From Dyadobacter jiangsuensis (GTDB lineage: Bacteria; Bacteroidota; Bacteroidia; Cytophagales; Spirosomataceae), in NCBI RefSeq assembly GCF_003014695.1, contig NZ_PYAS01000023.1, forward strand, positions 1 to 64,000: DNA of 64,000 nt. The letters are read 5' to 3'. The notes beneath the pieces were generated by a model. That model saw only the letters and a list, made by a program, of their open reading frames with translations. It was not told the DNA's origin and did not search any database. Each line of letters begins with the position of its first letter. Position 1 is the stretch's first letter. The translations under genes were made by a program, and so were the position numbers. Positions 34,904 through 44,600 of the stretch are shown here, in pieces.

Positions 34904-36096
34904 TTGGCTAGTACGATATTAAGAATGTCCTGCGCGACCTCTTCCTTGGATTTAAGGTCGAACTGCTGCACATTTTTGTCTTTGTCAATAACGGTTATTT
35001 TGTTGGTATCGTGTGCAAAACCTGCCCCGGGATCGTTCAGGGAATTTAAAACAATGTAATCGAAGTTTTTCCGGATGAGCTTATCCTGGGCGTGGTTCAG
35101 TTCGTTTTCGGTCTCGAGTGCAAAACCGATGATCGTTTGTCCGGGCCGCTTCAATGCGCCCAGGGTTCCCGCAATATCGGTCGTTTTGGCAAGGTCCAGT
35201 GTCATGCTGTCGCCTTGTTTCTTGATCTTTTGTTCGGCCACGTACTTCGGCGTGTAGTCGGCCACTGCCGCTGCGAAAATGACCAGGTCATTAGCTTCGA
35301 AATTCTCCTTTGCTGTATGGAACATCTGGCTGGCAGTTTCGACAGCGATTGTGCGGATGTTGGGATTGGACGCTTTCAGATGCGTAGGCCCGCTTACCAG
35401 CGTCACATACGCTCCCGCAGCCGCGAAGGCTTCCGCTATGGCATATCCCATTTTGCCCGAAGAGCGATTGCTGATAAACCGGACCGGATCGAGCGGTTCT
35501 ACCGTGGGGCCAGCGGTAATCAGGACGTGTTTAGAGCGGGCAACAGGCCGTTGCGCGAAATGGGCGCCGAGAATTTTGATGATATTTTCCGGCTCAGCCA
35601 ACCTCCCGTCACCGATCAGTCCGCTGGCCAGCTCTCCGTGTTCAGGGGAAATGAAGATGTTTCCATAACTAACCAGCTTTTCAATATTAAGCTGCGTGGA
35701 AGGATGCTTGAACATATCCACATCCATAGCAGGAGCGAAGAATACAGGGCATCGGGCCGAAAGGTAAATGGCCGTGAGCAGGTCGTCGCAATGGCCAATG
35801 GCACATTTGGAGAGTGTTTTTGCTGTGGCAGGAGCGATAATGATCAGGTCAGCCCAAAGGCCGAGTTCGACGTGGTTATTCCATTCACCCGTTTCATTTT
35901 TGGTAAATGAGGTTAGAACGGGATTTTTGGAGAGGGTCGACAACGTCAGCGGCGTAATAAACTCTGTTGCCGATTGAGTCATTACCACACGAACCTCTGC
36001 TTCCGCCTTCACCAGCAGCCGCACCAGCAATGCAGATTTATAGGCGGCAATACTTCCCGAAACGCCCAGCAGTATCTTTTTACCGTTCAGATTCAA
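34888..36096 (-). CDS. coaBC: Bifunctional phosphopantothenoylcysteine decarboxylase/synthase, TTG start
   Basis: A 402-residue bifunctional coenzyme A enzyme. The N-terminal FMN decarboxylase (CoaC) shows LLGVSGSIAAYKS, the catalytic His in WNNHVELG, and PAMDVDMF. The C-terminal synthase (CoaB) shows LITAGPTVEPLDPVRFISNRSSGKMGYAIAEAFAAAGA and the KKQGD..LDLAKTTDI region. The start is TTG at 36094-36096, since homologues begin exactly there (MxLxGKKILLGVxG) and no ATG is available before an in-frame stop upstream. The first pantothenate step, coaX, is also in this window. Confidence 0.94.
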   Translation of the reverse strand: MNLNGKKILLGVSGSIAAYKSALLVRLLVKAEAEVRVVMTQSATEFITPLTLSTLSKNPVLTSFTKNETGEWNNHVELGLWADLIIIAPATAKTLSKCAIGHCDDLLTAIYLSARCPVFFAPAMDVDMFKHPSTQLNIEKLVSYGNIFISPEHGELASGLIGDGRLAEPENIIKILGAHFAQRPVARSKHVLITAGPTVEPLDPVRFISNRSSGKMGYAIAEAFAAAGAYVTLVSGPTHLKASNPNIRTIAVETASQMFHTAKENFEANDLVIFAAAVADYTPKYVAEQKIKKQGDSMTLDLAKTTDIAGTLGALKRPGQTIIGFALETENELNHAQDKLIRKNFDYIVLNSLNDPGAGFAHDTNKITVIDKDKNVQQFDLKSKEEVAQDILNIVLAKWSEA

Positions 36097-36120
36097 TTTT
36101 ACAAGGATTTGATTGTAAAG

Positions 36121-36164
36121 TTAAAACAAAAAAGCCCGCCATCAATCAGATTCATGGCGGGCTT
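36121..36164 (-). terminator. Terminator after rpoZ
   Basis: AAGCCCGCCAT and ATGGCGGGCTT form an 11-bp stem; read leftward it runs into TTTTTTGTTTTAA. It lies between rpoZ and coaBC, so coaBC probably has its own promoter or depends on read-through. Confidence 0.85.
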
Positions 36165-36181
36165 CGGGAAATGCGGTTGTA

Positions 36182-36493
36182 TTATTCTTCGCTGGCGTCG
36201 CGGTAGCTATGGTAAGTTTTGCCTTCGATGAATTCATCGATTGCAATGCTTCCTGCCTTAGGCATACGCTCATAAAATTTCGAAATTTCGATTTGCTCTC
36301 TGTTTTCAAACACTTCTTCAAGGTTATCCACACCGGAAGCAAATTCAGCCAGTTTGTTGTTCAGCTCTTCTTTCATTTTGCTGGAAATCTGGCGAGCCCT
36401 TTTGGAAATGACCGATACGGATTCATACAGGTTACCTGTTACCGCCGCTATCTTGTCTGTATCACGGGTAATGATCGATGGATTCGTTGCCAT
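36182..36493 (-). CDS. rpoZ: RNA polymerase omega subunit
   Basis: A 103-residue Rpb6/omega protein. SIITRDTDKIAAVTGNLYESVSVISKRARQIS contains the family's conserved ITRDTDKI and K-RARQI positions. It assists assembly of RNA polymerase. The longer C-terminus is the usual Bacteroidota form. It follows bamD by 47 bp and precedes a terminator. Confidence 0.9.
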   Translation of the reverse strand: MATNPSIITRDTDKIAAVTGNLYESVSVISKRARQISSKMKEELNNKLAEFASGVDNLEEVFENREQIEISKFYERMPKAGSIAIDEFIEGKTYHSYRDASEE

Positions 36494-36540
36494 AATGGTC
36501 TGATATAGTTAAATTTTTAAAACGATATAAATGGTGCCTG

Positions 36541-37464
36541 CTATTGGCCGTTCGGGGCACTGACAGCCGGCGTGGTAACCTTAGCCGGTTTAGTGGCCGG
36601 GTCGGGTTGAGCTTCTTTCAATTTCTGACGTTCGGCTTCCACCTTGGCGATCGTCTCGATCTGCTTCTGGCTGTCGTCGTACATTTTTTCGGCATCACGG
36701 TTGAATCTGCCGGTAGGATATTTGTCGACAAGCTCCTGGTAGAACTTCACAACGTCCTGGAATCTTTCCTTTTGCTTATCACTGAAACTGTTAGAAGCCA
36801 GGTTGTACTGGGATTCTACTTTTAGGAATGCAAGCTCCTCGTTGTATTGTGAATCGGGGAAGTCCTTACGGAAGTTTTCAATTGAAATAACCGCCGATTT
36901 AAGCGACATTGGGTTAAAGTCACTGATCTTGTGATATAGCCTCGCGCGTTCGTAAGCTTTTCTTTCGAGTTTGGATCTCAATTCAAGAATGTAACGGGTA
37001 CATTCTTCGCGGAAAGGGCTATCAGGATAGGTATTGATAAAGTCCTGCATGGCAGAGATAGCCGTGTGTGTGCTGGTCTGATCGAGAGTGTATGGCGACG
37101 AGTCTTTATACAGCGAAAATGCATGCATGTACAACGATTCCTGCGCGTAATCGCTGCGGGCGTAGGTGTCGTAAAATTTCTTAAAGAGAAACTGGCTGGT
37201 ATTGTACTGGCCCTGATGGTATTGCGAATAAGCGTAATAGAACTGAGCGAGCTCGGATTCGGTGCTTCCTTTGAGCAAAGGTATCAACTCCTCAAAAAGC
37301 AGTCCAGCGCGGTAATAGTCCGCCTTTTTGTAATAGGCCATGGCAGCATCGTACTTCTGCTGATCTGTGCCTGTCTTCTGTAACTTGGAGAACTTACTGC
37401 AGGAAGTAACAACAAGGATTGCAATGAATAGCAAGAAATAGCTTGCCGGACTGTTTTTTCGCAT
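36541..37464 (-). CDS. bamD: Outer membrane protein assembly factor BamD
   Basis: A 307-residue lipoprotein (VTSCSK, Cys about 22) with TPR-like repeats (YDAAMAYYKKADYYRAGLLFEELIPL; ELAQFYYAYSQYHQGQYNTSQFLFKKFYDTY). It is the BamA partner for beta-barrel insertion. The extra C-terminal Lys/Pro/Ala-rich tail from about 270 is common in Bacteroidota BamD. A -7 element lies only 8 bp before the ATG, which would give a nearly leaderless mRNA. Confidence 0.92.
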   Translation of the reverse strand: MRKNSPASYFLLFIAILVVTSCSKFSKLQKTGTDQQKYDAAMAYYKKADYYRAGLLFEELIPLLKGSTESELAQFYYAYSQYHQGQYNTSQFLFKKFYDTYARSDYAQESLYMHAFSLYKDSSPYTLDQTSTHTAISAMQDFINTYPDSPFREECTRYILELRSKLERKAYERARLYHKISDFNPMSLKSAVISIENFRKDFPDSQYNEELAFLKVESQYNLASNSFSDKQKERFQDVVKFYQELVDKYPTGRFNRDAEKMYDDSQKQIETIAKVEAERQKLKEAQPDPATKPAKVTTPAVSAPNGQ

Positions 37465-37472
37465 ATTAACTG

Positions 37473-37480
37473 CAAAGGTA
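37473..37480 (-). promoter_or_regulatory. Candidate -7 element of bamD, very close to the start codon
   Basis: TACCTTTG on the minus strand fits TAnnTTTG exactly. The start site would lie about 2 bases before the bamD ATG. No good -33 TTG is present. Confidence 0.3.
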
Positions 37481-37481
37481 A

Positions 37482-37519
37482 TAAAAAAAAGCTACACGAT
37501 TCATAACGAATGCGTAGCT
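37482..37519 (-). terminator. Terminator of the T9SS-sorted protein gene
   Basis: AGCTAC (37490-37495) and GTAGCT (37514-37519) form a short stem with partly paired interior, followed leftward by eight T. Confidence 0.6.
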
Positions 37520-37540
37520 GATATAGTGTTAAAAGTTAGC

Positions 37541-38158
37541 CTATTGCTGATGGCGAACGAGCATTTTCTTGGTGGCCACTTTTTTGCCGTCGACAGATAG
37601 CTGGTAGAAGTACAGGCCGGTAGCCATGTCTCTCGTATTTATCCGCAGCTTGCGGTCATTTTTGTTGAGTGTAAACTCCTGCATTTGTGAGCCGAGCACA
37701 TTATAAAACGTTAGTTTCGCATCACGCAAGCCTGGATTGATCGTAAAATCAATTTCCGCGTATTCGCTTGCAGGATTTGGATAAACATTGGAAACTGAAA
37801 TCTTGTCATTCACGAACAGCAGTTCCTCTGCTCTCAGTTGCGCTTCCAACGCCGGGGATTTCTTTTCGCTGCCTTTTTCGGCTACTTCAACAGCCAGTGC
37901 GTTATTGTCTGCGGCATTGGCGGATGCAAAAAGAAACGAAGTGTAGAATCTATTCAGCGCTTTTGGATTTTGCAAAGTCAGTGGTTTGTAGCTGACACCA
38001 CTTGAAAAGTTTGAGAATTTGATGTTCTGGGTTGCGGGGGCTTTCTTCTTGCCGACCATATTCAGGCGGCTTCCCCCCGACACACTTTGGGCCTGTAACC
38101 CTTGAATACTCAGGGCCAAGGCTAAAATCATATATATAAAACGTATAGTTCTTTTCAT
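37541..38158 (-). CDS. T9SS type A sorting domain protein
   Basis: A 205-residue exported protein. Signal peptide to about 23 (IQGLQAQ). The C-terminal sorting domain runs from about 120 (ISVSNVYPNPASEYAEIDFTI, LTFYNVLGSQM, MATGLYFYQLSVDGKKVATKKMLVRH). The short middle region lacks a known domain. It would be carried through the outer membrane by type IX secretion, with the C-terminal domain cleaved. It has the best promoter in the window. Confidence 0.9.
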   Translation of the reverse strand: MKRTIRFIYMILALALSIQGLQAQSVSGGSRLNMVGKKKAPATQNIKFSNFSSGVSYKPLTLQNPKALNRFYTSFLFASANAADNNALAVEVAEKGSEKKSPALEAQLRAEELLFVNDKISVSNVYPNPASEYAEIDFTINPGLRDAKLTFYNVLGSQMQEFTLNKNDRKLRINTRDMATGLYFYQLSVDGKKVATKKMLVRHQQ

Positions 38159-38217
38159 AGCTGCAATCGGATACTTTTGACTAATGCGTTATGTGTTTTT
38201 AGCTGAAAAGTACGCTA

Positions 38218-38250
38218 CAAAAATATAGAGAAATAATTGTATATTCAAAA
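38218..38250 (-). promoter_or_regulatory. Strong Bacteroidota promoter of the T9SS-sorted protein
   Basis: On the minus strand TTTTG (38246-38250), a 20-bp spacer and TATTTTTG (38218-38225) match the consensus almost perfectly. The ATG is 60 bp downstream. Confidence 0.7.
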
Positions 38251-38273
38251 TATATTGTGCGAATGGGTAACTT

Positions 38274-38281
38274 TATTTTTG
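38274..38281 (+). promoter_or_regulatory. Candidate plus-strand -7 element facing the OstA-like gene
   Basis: TATTTTTG with TTG 16 bp upstream (38255-38257). A transcript would begin near 38288 and run antisense into the 3' end of the OstA-like gene. No gene on this strand explains it. Confidence 0.3.
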
Positions 38282-38333
38282 TACGGTAAAAAATCGTGCC
38301 GTTAGCTAAACACCGTCACAATTTCTCATAAAC

Positions 38334-39944
38334 TTATTTTTCCTGCCACGTCGTCTTGGCCTTGGTCGGTTTCTCAGCAATACGCCAGTTAAAGCCGTCC
38401 AGTTGCCTCTCAGCGGGCTTTATTTTGGAAGGAGGGATTAACTTCCCATCCGGTTTTCCGATGAATGCGATCCGCTGGATGCGATTATCCTCGAAAAGCA
38501 GGTTCATTCTCCCGCATTCGACCCTATTCAGACCGATATTTTTCTGCTTATCATCTACCGCATAGTAGGCACTTTCCCCGTTGCCGTCTACCAAAACCTG
38601 CTTCAATTTGTTTCCCGTCTGAAAGTAGGCGTTGATCGTCCGTCCCTTCACCTGGTTGAATTGCTTCACAAGCGTGTCTTCGGTAATGACGAAAGATTTC
38701 CCCTTGAGGAGCATTCTGTTGATTTCATTGCTGACCAGGAAAGCGGTGATCGAATCGGCTTCCATCTGGTAATGCTGGTCGCTCCACAGGATAGGCTTGC
38801 GGAAAAAGCGGATGATCGAATCGGCGGTATCGTAGGTGATCGAGTCACATTTTCCCTGGAAATCGGATTTGTAGATAAATACATTGCGATCTCCGATCAG
38901 CTTCCGCGTGCTGTCACGCGAATTCTCGAAAGAATAAAGCGTGTCTGCCCGAATGTAGAGCGTGTCCTGGGATACGACATTTCTTACGTAGGCGTGACCA
39001 AAAATTTTGGAATAGCCTTTTGTCTTCCAGTAATATCCCTCGTCGCCATTTAATACCGTTTTGTCTTTTTTAGCGACAATCACCACGTTGCCTTTGCCCT
39101 TGCCGTCATTGGATTTACCATCCACTACAAGCGAATCGGCGGTGAGCGTATACGTTTCGTTGTCGACGGTCGTGCGCGTATGAAATGCTGACTGGGTGGA
39201 TTCCGTATTGTATTGCCCTTTGGTTCCGACCACTGTACCGTCCTTGTTCACGATCTTGGTCTTGCCATTGAAATACGACCATTTGGTGAGCGAGTTATAG
39301 AGCAGCGTATCGGTTGTGAGCGTATACTTTTTGTTCACCAGCTTCACATTTTTGTAATAGGTGAATTCTTTCGTGCTCGTGTTGTAAACGCCTTCTTTGC
39401 TGGTGAGTACATTCTCCTCGTCGACCGTCCGGCCCGGTAGCTTGTAGTAAGCCATCCCGTTGGCCATGTCGTACTCGATTTTTCGGGTTGTAAGCGTCTT
39501 TTTTGTGTCTTTCAGGACCGTTTTCTTTCCACTTACGATTGCCAGGCGGGTGTTTCCGTAATAATAGAGCGTATCTCCCGTTACTGTAATCGTGTCTCCC
39601 TGGACAATCTTGACATTACCAAATGCCTCGATCATATTGGAGTTGATGTGCTGGATAGCAAGGTTGCTGTATAAAAGTGCTCCCTTATGCCTGAAAACGC
39701 CATTTGTGACTCGCCGCGAATCGTCGCCGGGCTCGTTGATAATTTCCAGCTCGTCCGATTTCAGGATCTCCACCAGGTTATCACTGGGAAGAGGCTGCGC
39801 CTGAGGTAATGCTTTCTGTGCGAACAGATAAGGCGAAAAAATCAGTAAGGCAAAGAACGTCAGTTGAAATATATTTCTTTTGATATTGATGACGCCGAAA
39901 AGTTTAAAAGGGTTGCAGGTTCCTGCACTATTTTTTTTGTTCAT
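38334..39944 (-). CDS. OstA-like LPS transport protein
   Basis: A 536-residue exported protein. A hydrophobic signal segment lies at about 26-43 (IFQLTFFALLIFSPYLFAQ). The rest is repetitive OstA/LptA-type beta-jellyroll: GDTLYYYGNTRLAIVSGKKTVLKDTKKTLTTRKIEYDMANGMAYY, NTSTKEFTYYKNVKLVNKKYTLTTDTLLYN and RADTLYSF. It should carry LPS across the periplasm together with LptC at 29782. The ATG at 39944 is preferred because an upstream ATG at 39992 gives a 16-residue basic, non-signal extension and leaves little room for a promoter. Confidence 0.85.
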   Translation of the reverse strand: MNKKNSAGTCNPFKLFGVINIKRNIFQLTFFALLIFSPYLFAQKALPQAQPLPSDNLVEILKSDELEIINEPGDDSRRVTNGVFRHKGALLYSNLAIQHINSNMIEAFGNVKIVQGDTITVTGDTLYYYGNTRLAIVSGKKTVLKDTKKTLTTRKIEYDMANGMAYYKLPGRTVDEENVLTSKEGVYNTSTKEFTYYKNVKLVNKKYTLTTDTLLYNSLTKWSYFNGKTKIVNKDGTVVGTKGQYNTESTQSAFHTRTTVDNETYTLTADSLVVDGKSNDGKGKGNVVIVAKKDKTVLNGDEGYYWKTKGYSKIFGHAYVRNVVSQDTLYIRADTLYSFENSRDSTRKLIGDRNVFIYKSDFQGKCDSITYDTADSIIRFFRKPILWSDQHYQMEADSITAFLVSNEINRMLLKGKSFVITEDTLVKQFNQVKGRTINAYFQTGNKLKQVLVDGNGESAYYAVDDKQKNIGLNRVECGRMNLLFEDNRIQRIAFIGKPDGKLIPPSKIKPAERQLDGFNWRIAEKPTKAKTTWQEK

Positions 39945-40056
39945 GTTGCTTTTCTTTCTCTTACCTTTGGCTGGATCCTGTCCCGTTACCATCCCGACGA
40001 AGAGATAAATCCATTCTCATTTATTCAAAAGTACATCAAATCCGATTCGCAGGCTC

Positions 40057-41388
40057 ATGTTGGATTCGTTTTTAACTTTTATTAACCAACACACGCCGGA
40101 CCTGGAACAGCAGCCGACTTTACTTGCTGTGAGCGGCGGAGTCGATTCTGTGGTATTGGCTCATCTGTTTCATAGTCTGGGACTTACGGCAGGGATTGCG
40201 CATTGTAACTTTGGTTTGAGAGGGGAGGAGTCGGATGGTGATGAGGCGTTCGTACGTGAACTATCGGCCCGTTACAATTTTCCATTTTTTGTGACGAAGC
40301 CGGATGTTAAAAACTTCGCGAAAAGTACCTCCATTTCAACTCAAATGGCTGCCCGGGAACTGCGGTATCGGTGGTTCGAAAAGGTTAGACAGGAATCGGG
40401 TTACATATGGATCGCGACGGCGCACCATGCTAACGATTCGTTGGAAACTTTGCTACTTAACGTCGCCCGTGGAACCGGCCTCGCCGGATTGACGGGAATT
40501 GCGCCTGTCAATGGTCATCTGATCCGTCCGCTGTTGCTCTCAAGTCGCGCCGAGATAAGCCGGTATGCTGCGGAAAACGGTATTCAATGGCGGGAAGACC
40601 GGACCAATGAAACAGACGACTATTACAGGAATAAGATCCGTCATCACGTGATTCCGGTCCTTGCCGAGTTGAATCCTTCGCTGGAAAGTACTTTCAATGT
40701 TTCCTCAGAGCGGCTGCGGGCGGCCAATGCGTTGCTTGAAGCGCATTTGCAACGCTGGAAAGCGCAGATTGTTCGGGAGGAGGCTGGTACTATTCGTATA
40801 CCGATCGCCGGCCTGTTGAGTGAAGCGGAGCCCGCTTACCGGCTGTGGTTCATTTTGCAGGATTTCGGTTTTCAATATGGCCAGCTGCGTAACATTGTAG
40901 CCTCCCTCGAAGGGATTTCGGGAAAGCGCTTCTTCTCCCCAACGCATGCATTGCTGGTCGACAGAGACCATATCTTATTAAAGGCGTCATCTCAAACTTC
41001 GGATCCCGAAGTGCTGACTATCGAGGAACCTGGCGTAACCTTTCACTGGCAAGGCGCGAAGATCAGCTTGCGCGTATTACCGGCCGGAAGTCCTCCTCAT
41101 TTCGACAATGCAACGATCGCCGTGGATATCAACTGCATTACATTCCCGCTAACCTTGAGAAAATGGCAGCAAGGTGACATCTTTCAGCCCTTCGGAATGG
41201 GCGGCAAGCGCAAGAAAGTGAGTGATTTATTGATTGACAATAAAGTCGATCTTTTTGAAAAGGAAAAGACGGCGGTACTGCTTAATGGCGATGGTGAAAT
41301 TATCTGGGTGCTAGGGCTTCGGGCAGACGAGCGATTCAGAATAACAGAAGCCACAAGCAATATTCTGGAGATCACACTCAATGGCTAG
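40057..41388 (+). CDS. tilS: tRNA(Ile)-lysidine synthase
   Basis: A 443-residue enzyme that converts the anticodon C34 of tRNA-Ile(CAU) to lysidine. The PP-loop SGGVDSVVLAHL lies at about 27-38. HCNFGLRGEESDGDEAFV, TAHHANDSLETLLLNVARGTGLAGLTGI, RPLLLSSRAEI and RTNETDDYYRNKIRHHVIPVL are family hallmarks. The C-terminal TilS_C domain (about 355-435) shows RKWQQGDIFQPFGMGGKRKKVSDLLID. Divergent from the OstA-like gene, with a terminator after it. Confidence 0.95.
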   Translation: MLDSFLTFINQHTPDLEQQPTLLAVSGGVDSVVLAHLFHSLGLTAGIAHCNFGLRGEESDGDEAFVRELSARYNFPFFVTKPDVKNFAKSTSISTQMAARELRYRWFEKVRQESGYIWIATAHHANDSLETLLLNVARGTGLAGLTGIAPVNGHLIRPLLLSSRAEISRYAAENGIQWREDRTNETDDYYRNKIRHHVIPVLAELNPSLESTFNVSSERLRAANALLEAHLQRWKAQIVREEAGTIRIPIAGLLSEAEPAYRLWFILQDFGFQYGQLRNIVASLEGISGKRFFSPTHALLVDRDHILLKASSQTSDPEVLTIEEPGVTFHWQGAKISLRVLPAGSPPHFDNATIAVDINCITFPLTLRKWQQGDIFQPFGMGGKRKKVSDLLIDNKVDLFEKEKTAVLLNGDGEIIWVLGLRADERFRITEATSNILEITLNG

Positions 41389-41393
41389 AAACT

Positions 41394-41427
41394 AAAAATG
41401 GTCGGATTAAGAATCCGGCCATTTTTC
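41394..41427 (+). terminator. Terminator of tilS
   Basis: AAAAATGGTCGGATT and AATCCGGCCATTTTT form a 15-bp stem with one G-T pair and a 3-base loop, ending in T. Confidence 0.88.
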
Positions 41428-41661
41428 CACGAATTTCTATCCTAACGTAAACTCGGTTAGTTCTATCAGGTGCAAGAACGCCAGGGTATTTGATTGGAAA
41501 AATGATATTAGTCATGGGTTTGGAAGAAATAGGAGTTATATCAAGGGGCCACGAAGGAAATACTCCCCGATAAAGAGTGTTGATTTTGTAGCGCCGTGTT
41601 TACTTAATTGGAATAGTCACCACAAACACGGAAATTGCATACAATCTCCCTCTTGACAATC

Positions 41662-44600
41662 ATGATTAAACAGTTACTCATCCTCTTTGCTCTTTGCTGC
41701 GGTTTCAATTCGTTTGCCCAAACCCCCACCATTCGTATTAATAAAGTCAATTCTGAGAATTACTGCATTGGAACGGAGCTCTCGATAGACGTGACTATCG
41801 AGGGGACATTTCCTGCTGATAATAAATTTACGGTTGTTGCTTACCGCTACTGGTACGATCCCGCCAGACGCTGGGAGTATCCCGCTGTGCTGAGGGGTAA
41901 CAAGTTAATTACCACGCTGAAAGATGCGGCGTTGGCCGACCCGCAAAGTTTTCAGATTAAGGTCCTTTCTTCGAATCCCAAAACAGAAACGGAAGCGAGC
42001 GGCTATTTCAGGGCGTTGACGAAATCGTACGTGCGGCTGACGACGCGCTGGGGGCTTTCGGCAGATACACTCAATTCCAACGAACAGGTTGTGCTGGCGT
42101 TGGTTGCTACGCCGACGACACCCGGAGAGGTGACACTGAACACGGGAGAAAAAATTAATCTCAACTACTCTAATTCAGATGGTGGCGCAGTGTACCCGAC
42201 CTATATTAATTTCCCCAAAACGCGGGAAGGTATTTACGCAATAAAAGAAGCCAGCAACGTCTGTGGCGCGTTGAGCGCAAGCGGGCAGGTGCGTATAAAG
42301 GTGAATGCGGGCGATTTTATGGCGACAGACCTAAACCCGGAACAGCCATGCGAGGGCACTGAAGTGAAAGTGCTGTTTGACGCAGGTACCTCCTCTTTCA
42401 ATGCGGGTACAAAATACAAGATCCGGTTTGCGAGCGACAATGTGTATATGGATACTTATAAGTTCGTGGACGCTCCGGCTACTTTGACGGGAAAAAACGA
42501 ACTGACCGCTCGGGTGCCGGACAATCTGCTGTCAGTTATGCGGAATGACGGCATTTACGTCGGGATCGTCACCGAGAATCCGTCATCGGTCTCGATCAAC
42601 AAAGCGCTGAAAGTCAATATTTATCCAAAGCCTTCTTTTTCGCTTGAAGCCGAAAAAAATACGATTTCGCTGGGCGAGCAGCCCAGGATAGGTGGTAATC
42701 CGAAAGGGCTGCCGCCTTATCAATTTACACTCACAAGTGGCGAAACGTTTAATTATTATATCCAGGTTAGCCCTGAAAAAACGACCCAGTACCAGGTGAA
42801 AAAGTTCGAGTCGGGCTGTGGAGTGATCGAAAACCCGCCTCAGGCACCGTTGGTACTCACCGTGCGGCCCAGTCTCTTGCTGGGCGATCCGGGGACATCG
42901 GCGAAGGTTGGGCCCTTCTGCGAGGGGCGGACTGTGCGTATGCGTTTCAGAGCTGTGGGCGTGAATGCGCAAACTACCTATACTGTGGAAGGGACGACCT
43001 ACTCAGGTACGAAATTCACTTTCCCGGCAAAGATCACGGGCGATTCACTGGAATTCTTTATCCCCCAGCGAGCCTCAGAAGATCCCACCCGCGATTATGG
43101 CAATATTACCAGCTTGCGTGCGGTGTCGGCCAATCCGGCGCTGACTTCCGATTACACCGTCGCATCGGTCCAGAGCCCACCTTTTATGACGGCGGGGCAA
43201 AACTACCAGCCGAGTGTGCCTTATCCTTCCGGTATTCGCCTGGATTACAACCTGTGGGGCGGCCTGCCGTATACGGTTGAGCTGATGGACGGCACGAAAG
43301 AAACCTACGACTATCGCAACATTTACTATAATCTGTTTGTCAGGAAAGACACCACTTTCAGGGTAAAATCGATTTCTAACGAATGCTTTACCAATTCAAA
43401 CTTGCCTGGTTTTCCGATAAAGGTGGTGAAACCGGCAGATACGACGCCTGCATTGTTTACAAGGATGCTCAGCACAGTGGACCGTTGCGGCGGTGACAGT
43501 ATCGCGGTATCTGTAAACTTCGCCGGGAATTTCGAGGCAGGCAACCGGTTTGCGTTGTCCTATCCGTATGCTGATCAGACTTCCCCCGACCCGTTTCAAA
43601 ATTTAACCAAACAAGGTACTTACAAAATAGCCCTCGTTGACAGGCCCGAGGATTACCTTGCGAGCTTTTCACTAAGCTCGACTTTGCCCCGCCTTACCTC
43701 CCAATCCGGCTATTTTTATGTGCGGGCCAAACCTCAAAAGCCTTCCATCTATCCATACACTTCGAAAGAATATCCCGAAACGATGTATCTGGGTGAGTCA
43801 CCGCGTGTAGTGGTGTATGCCAGCAAGTACAGCACCCTCAAATACTCGCTCGATGGGAAAGAGCAAACAATAGGGACCGACCATAACGGCATGCAGAGCG
43901 TCCCATTGGAACTAACAAATGGCAAGGTTTCAGAATTTAAACTGATTTCGGTAACCAACCCTTGCGGGACCTATAACAGCGACATTACCGGCTATTTCAA
44001 AGGTATTGGATACAAACTCGTGCTGGAACGGACCGATTTGTCGATATATCATTGCGTAGGAACCGAGGCGGAGATTAAGTTCGGTACAGAAAGCGGCACG
44101 GCAGGTGTGGCCACAAAGTTCACACTCGAAATCTCCAAATCCGGTGATCAGAACTCCTATTCGGAAATTGCGACTGCGACAGACAGCCGCGTCTTCAAGT
44201 TTAAAGTACCGGACCTGACAGCCGGATCTTACTATCTCAGGGCGAGATCATCCGACGGAATTTACTCCCAAGCAATCAATTACCTGGTAGGGAAGGTTCC
44301 CACCAGCGGCAGTTTCGACGGTTCTTCGCGGGACGTACTTTATGCCCAGACGCTCACAGTTCCCTACGGTTCGGGCATTGTTCTCAGCACGGTTATTGAC
44401 GGTGATCAGCCTTGGGGCATTATGTACAGCGACGGCACACAGCAGCTAGTAGGCCCCAATTACACTTCCTATTCTGTGATCGTAAATGCTCCCCAGGTGT
44501 TCACTATCAGCAAAATATGGAATTCATGCGGTTATGGTAAGCTGGAAGGTTCTGTGACTGTCAAAGTCAAACCGGTTGTGGAGTTGAAAAAATATCCCGA

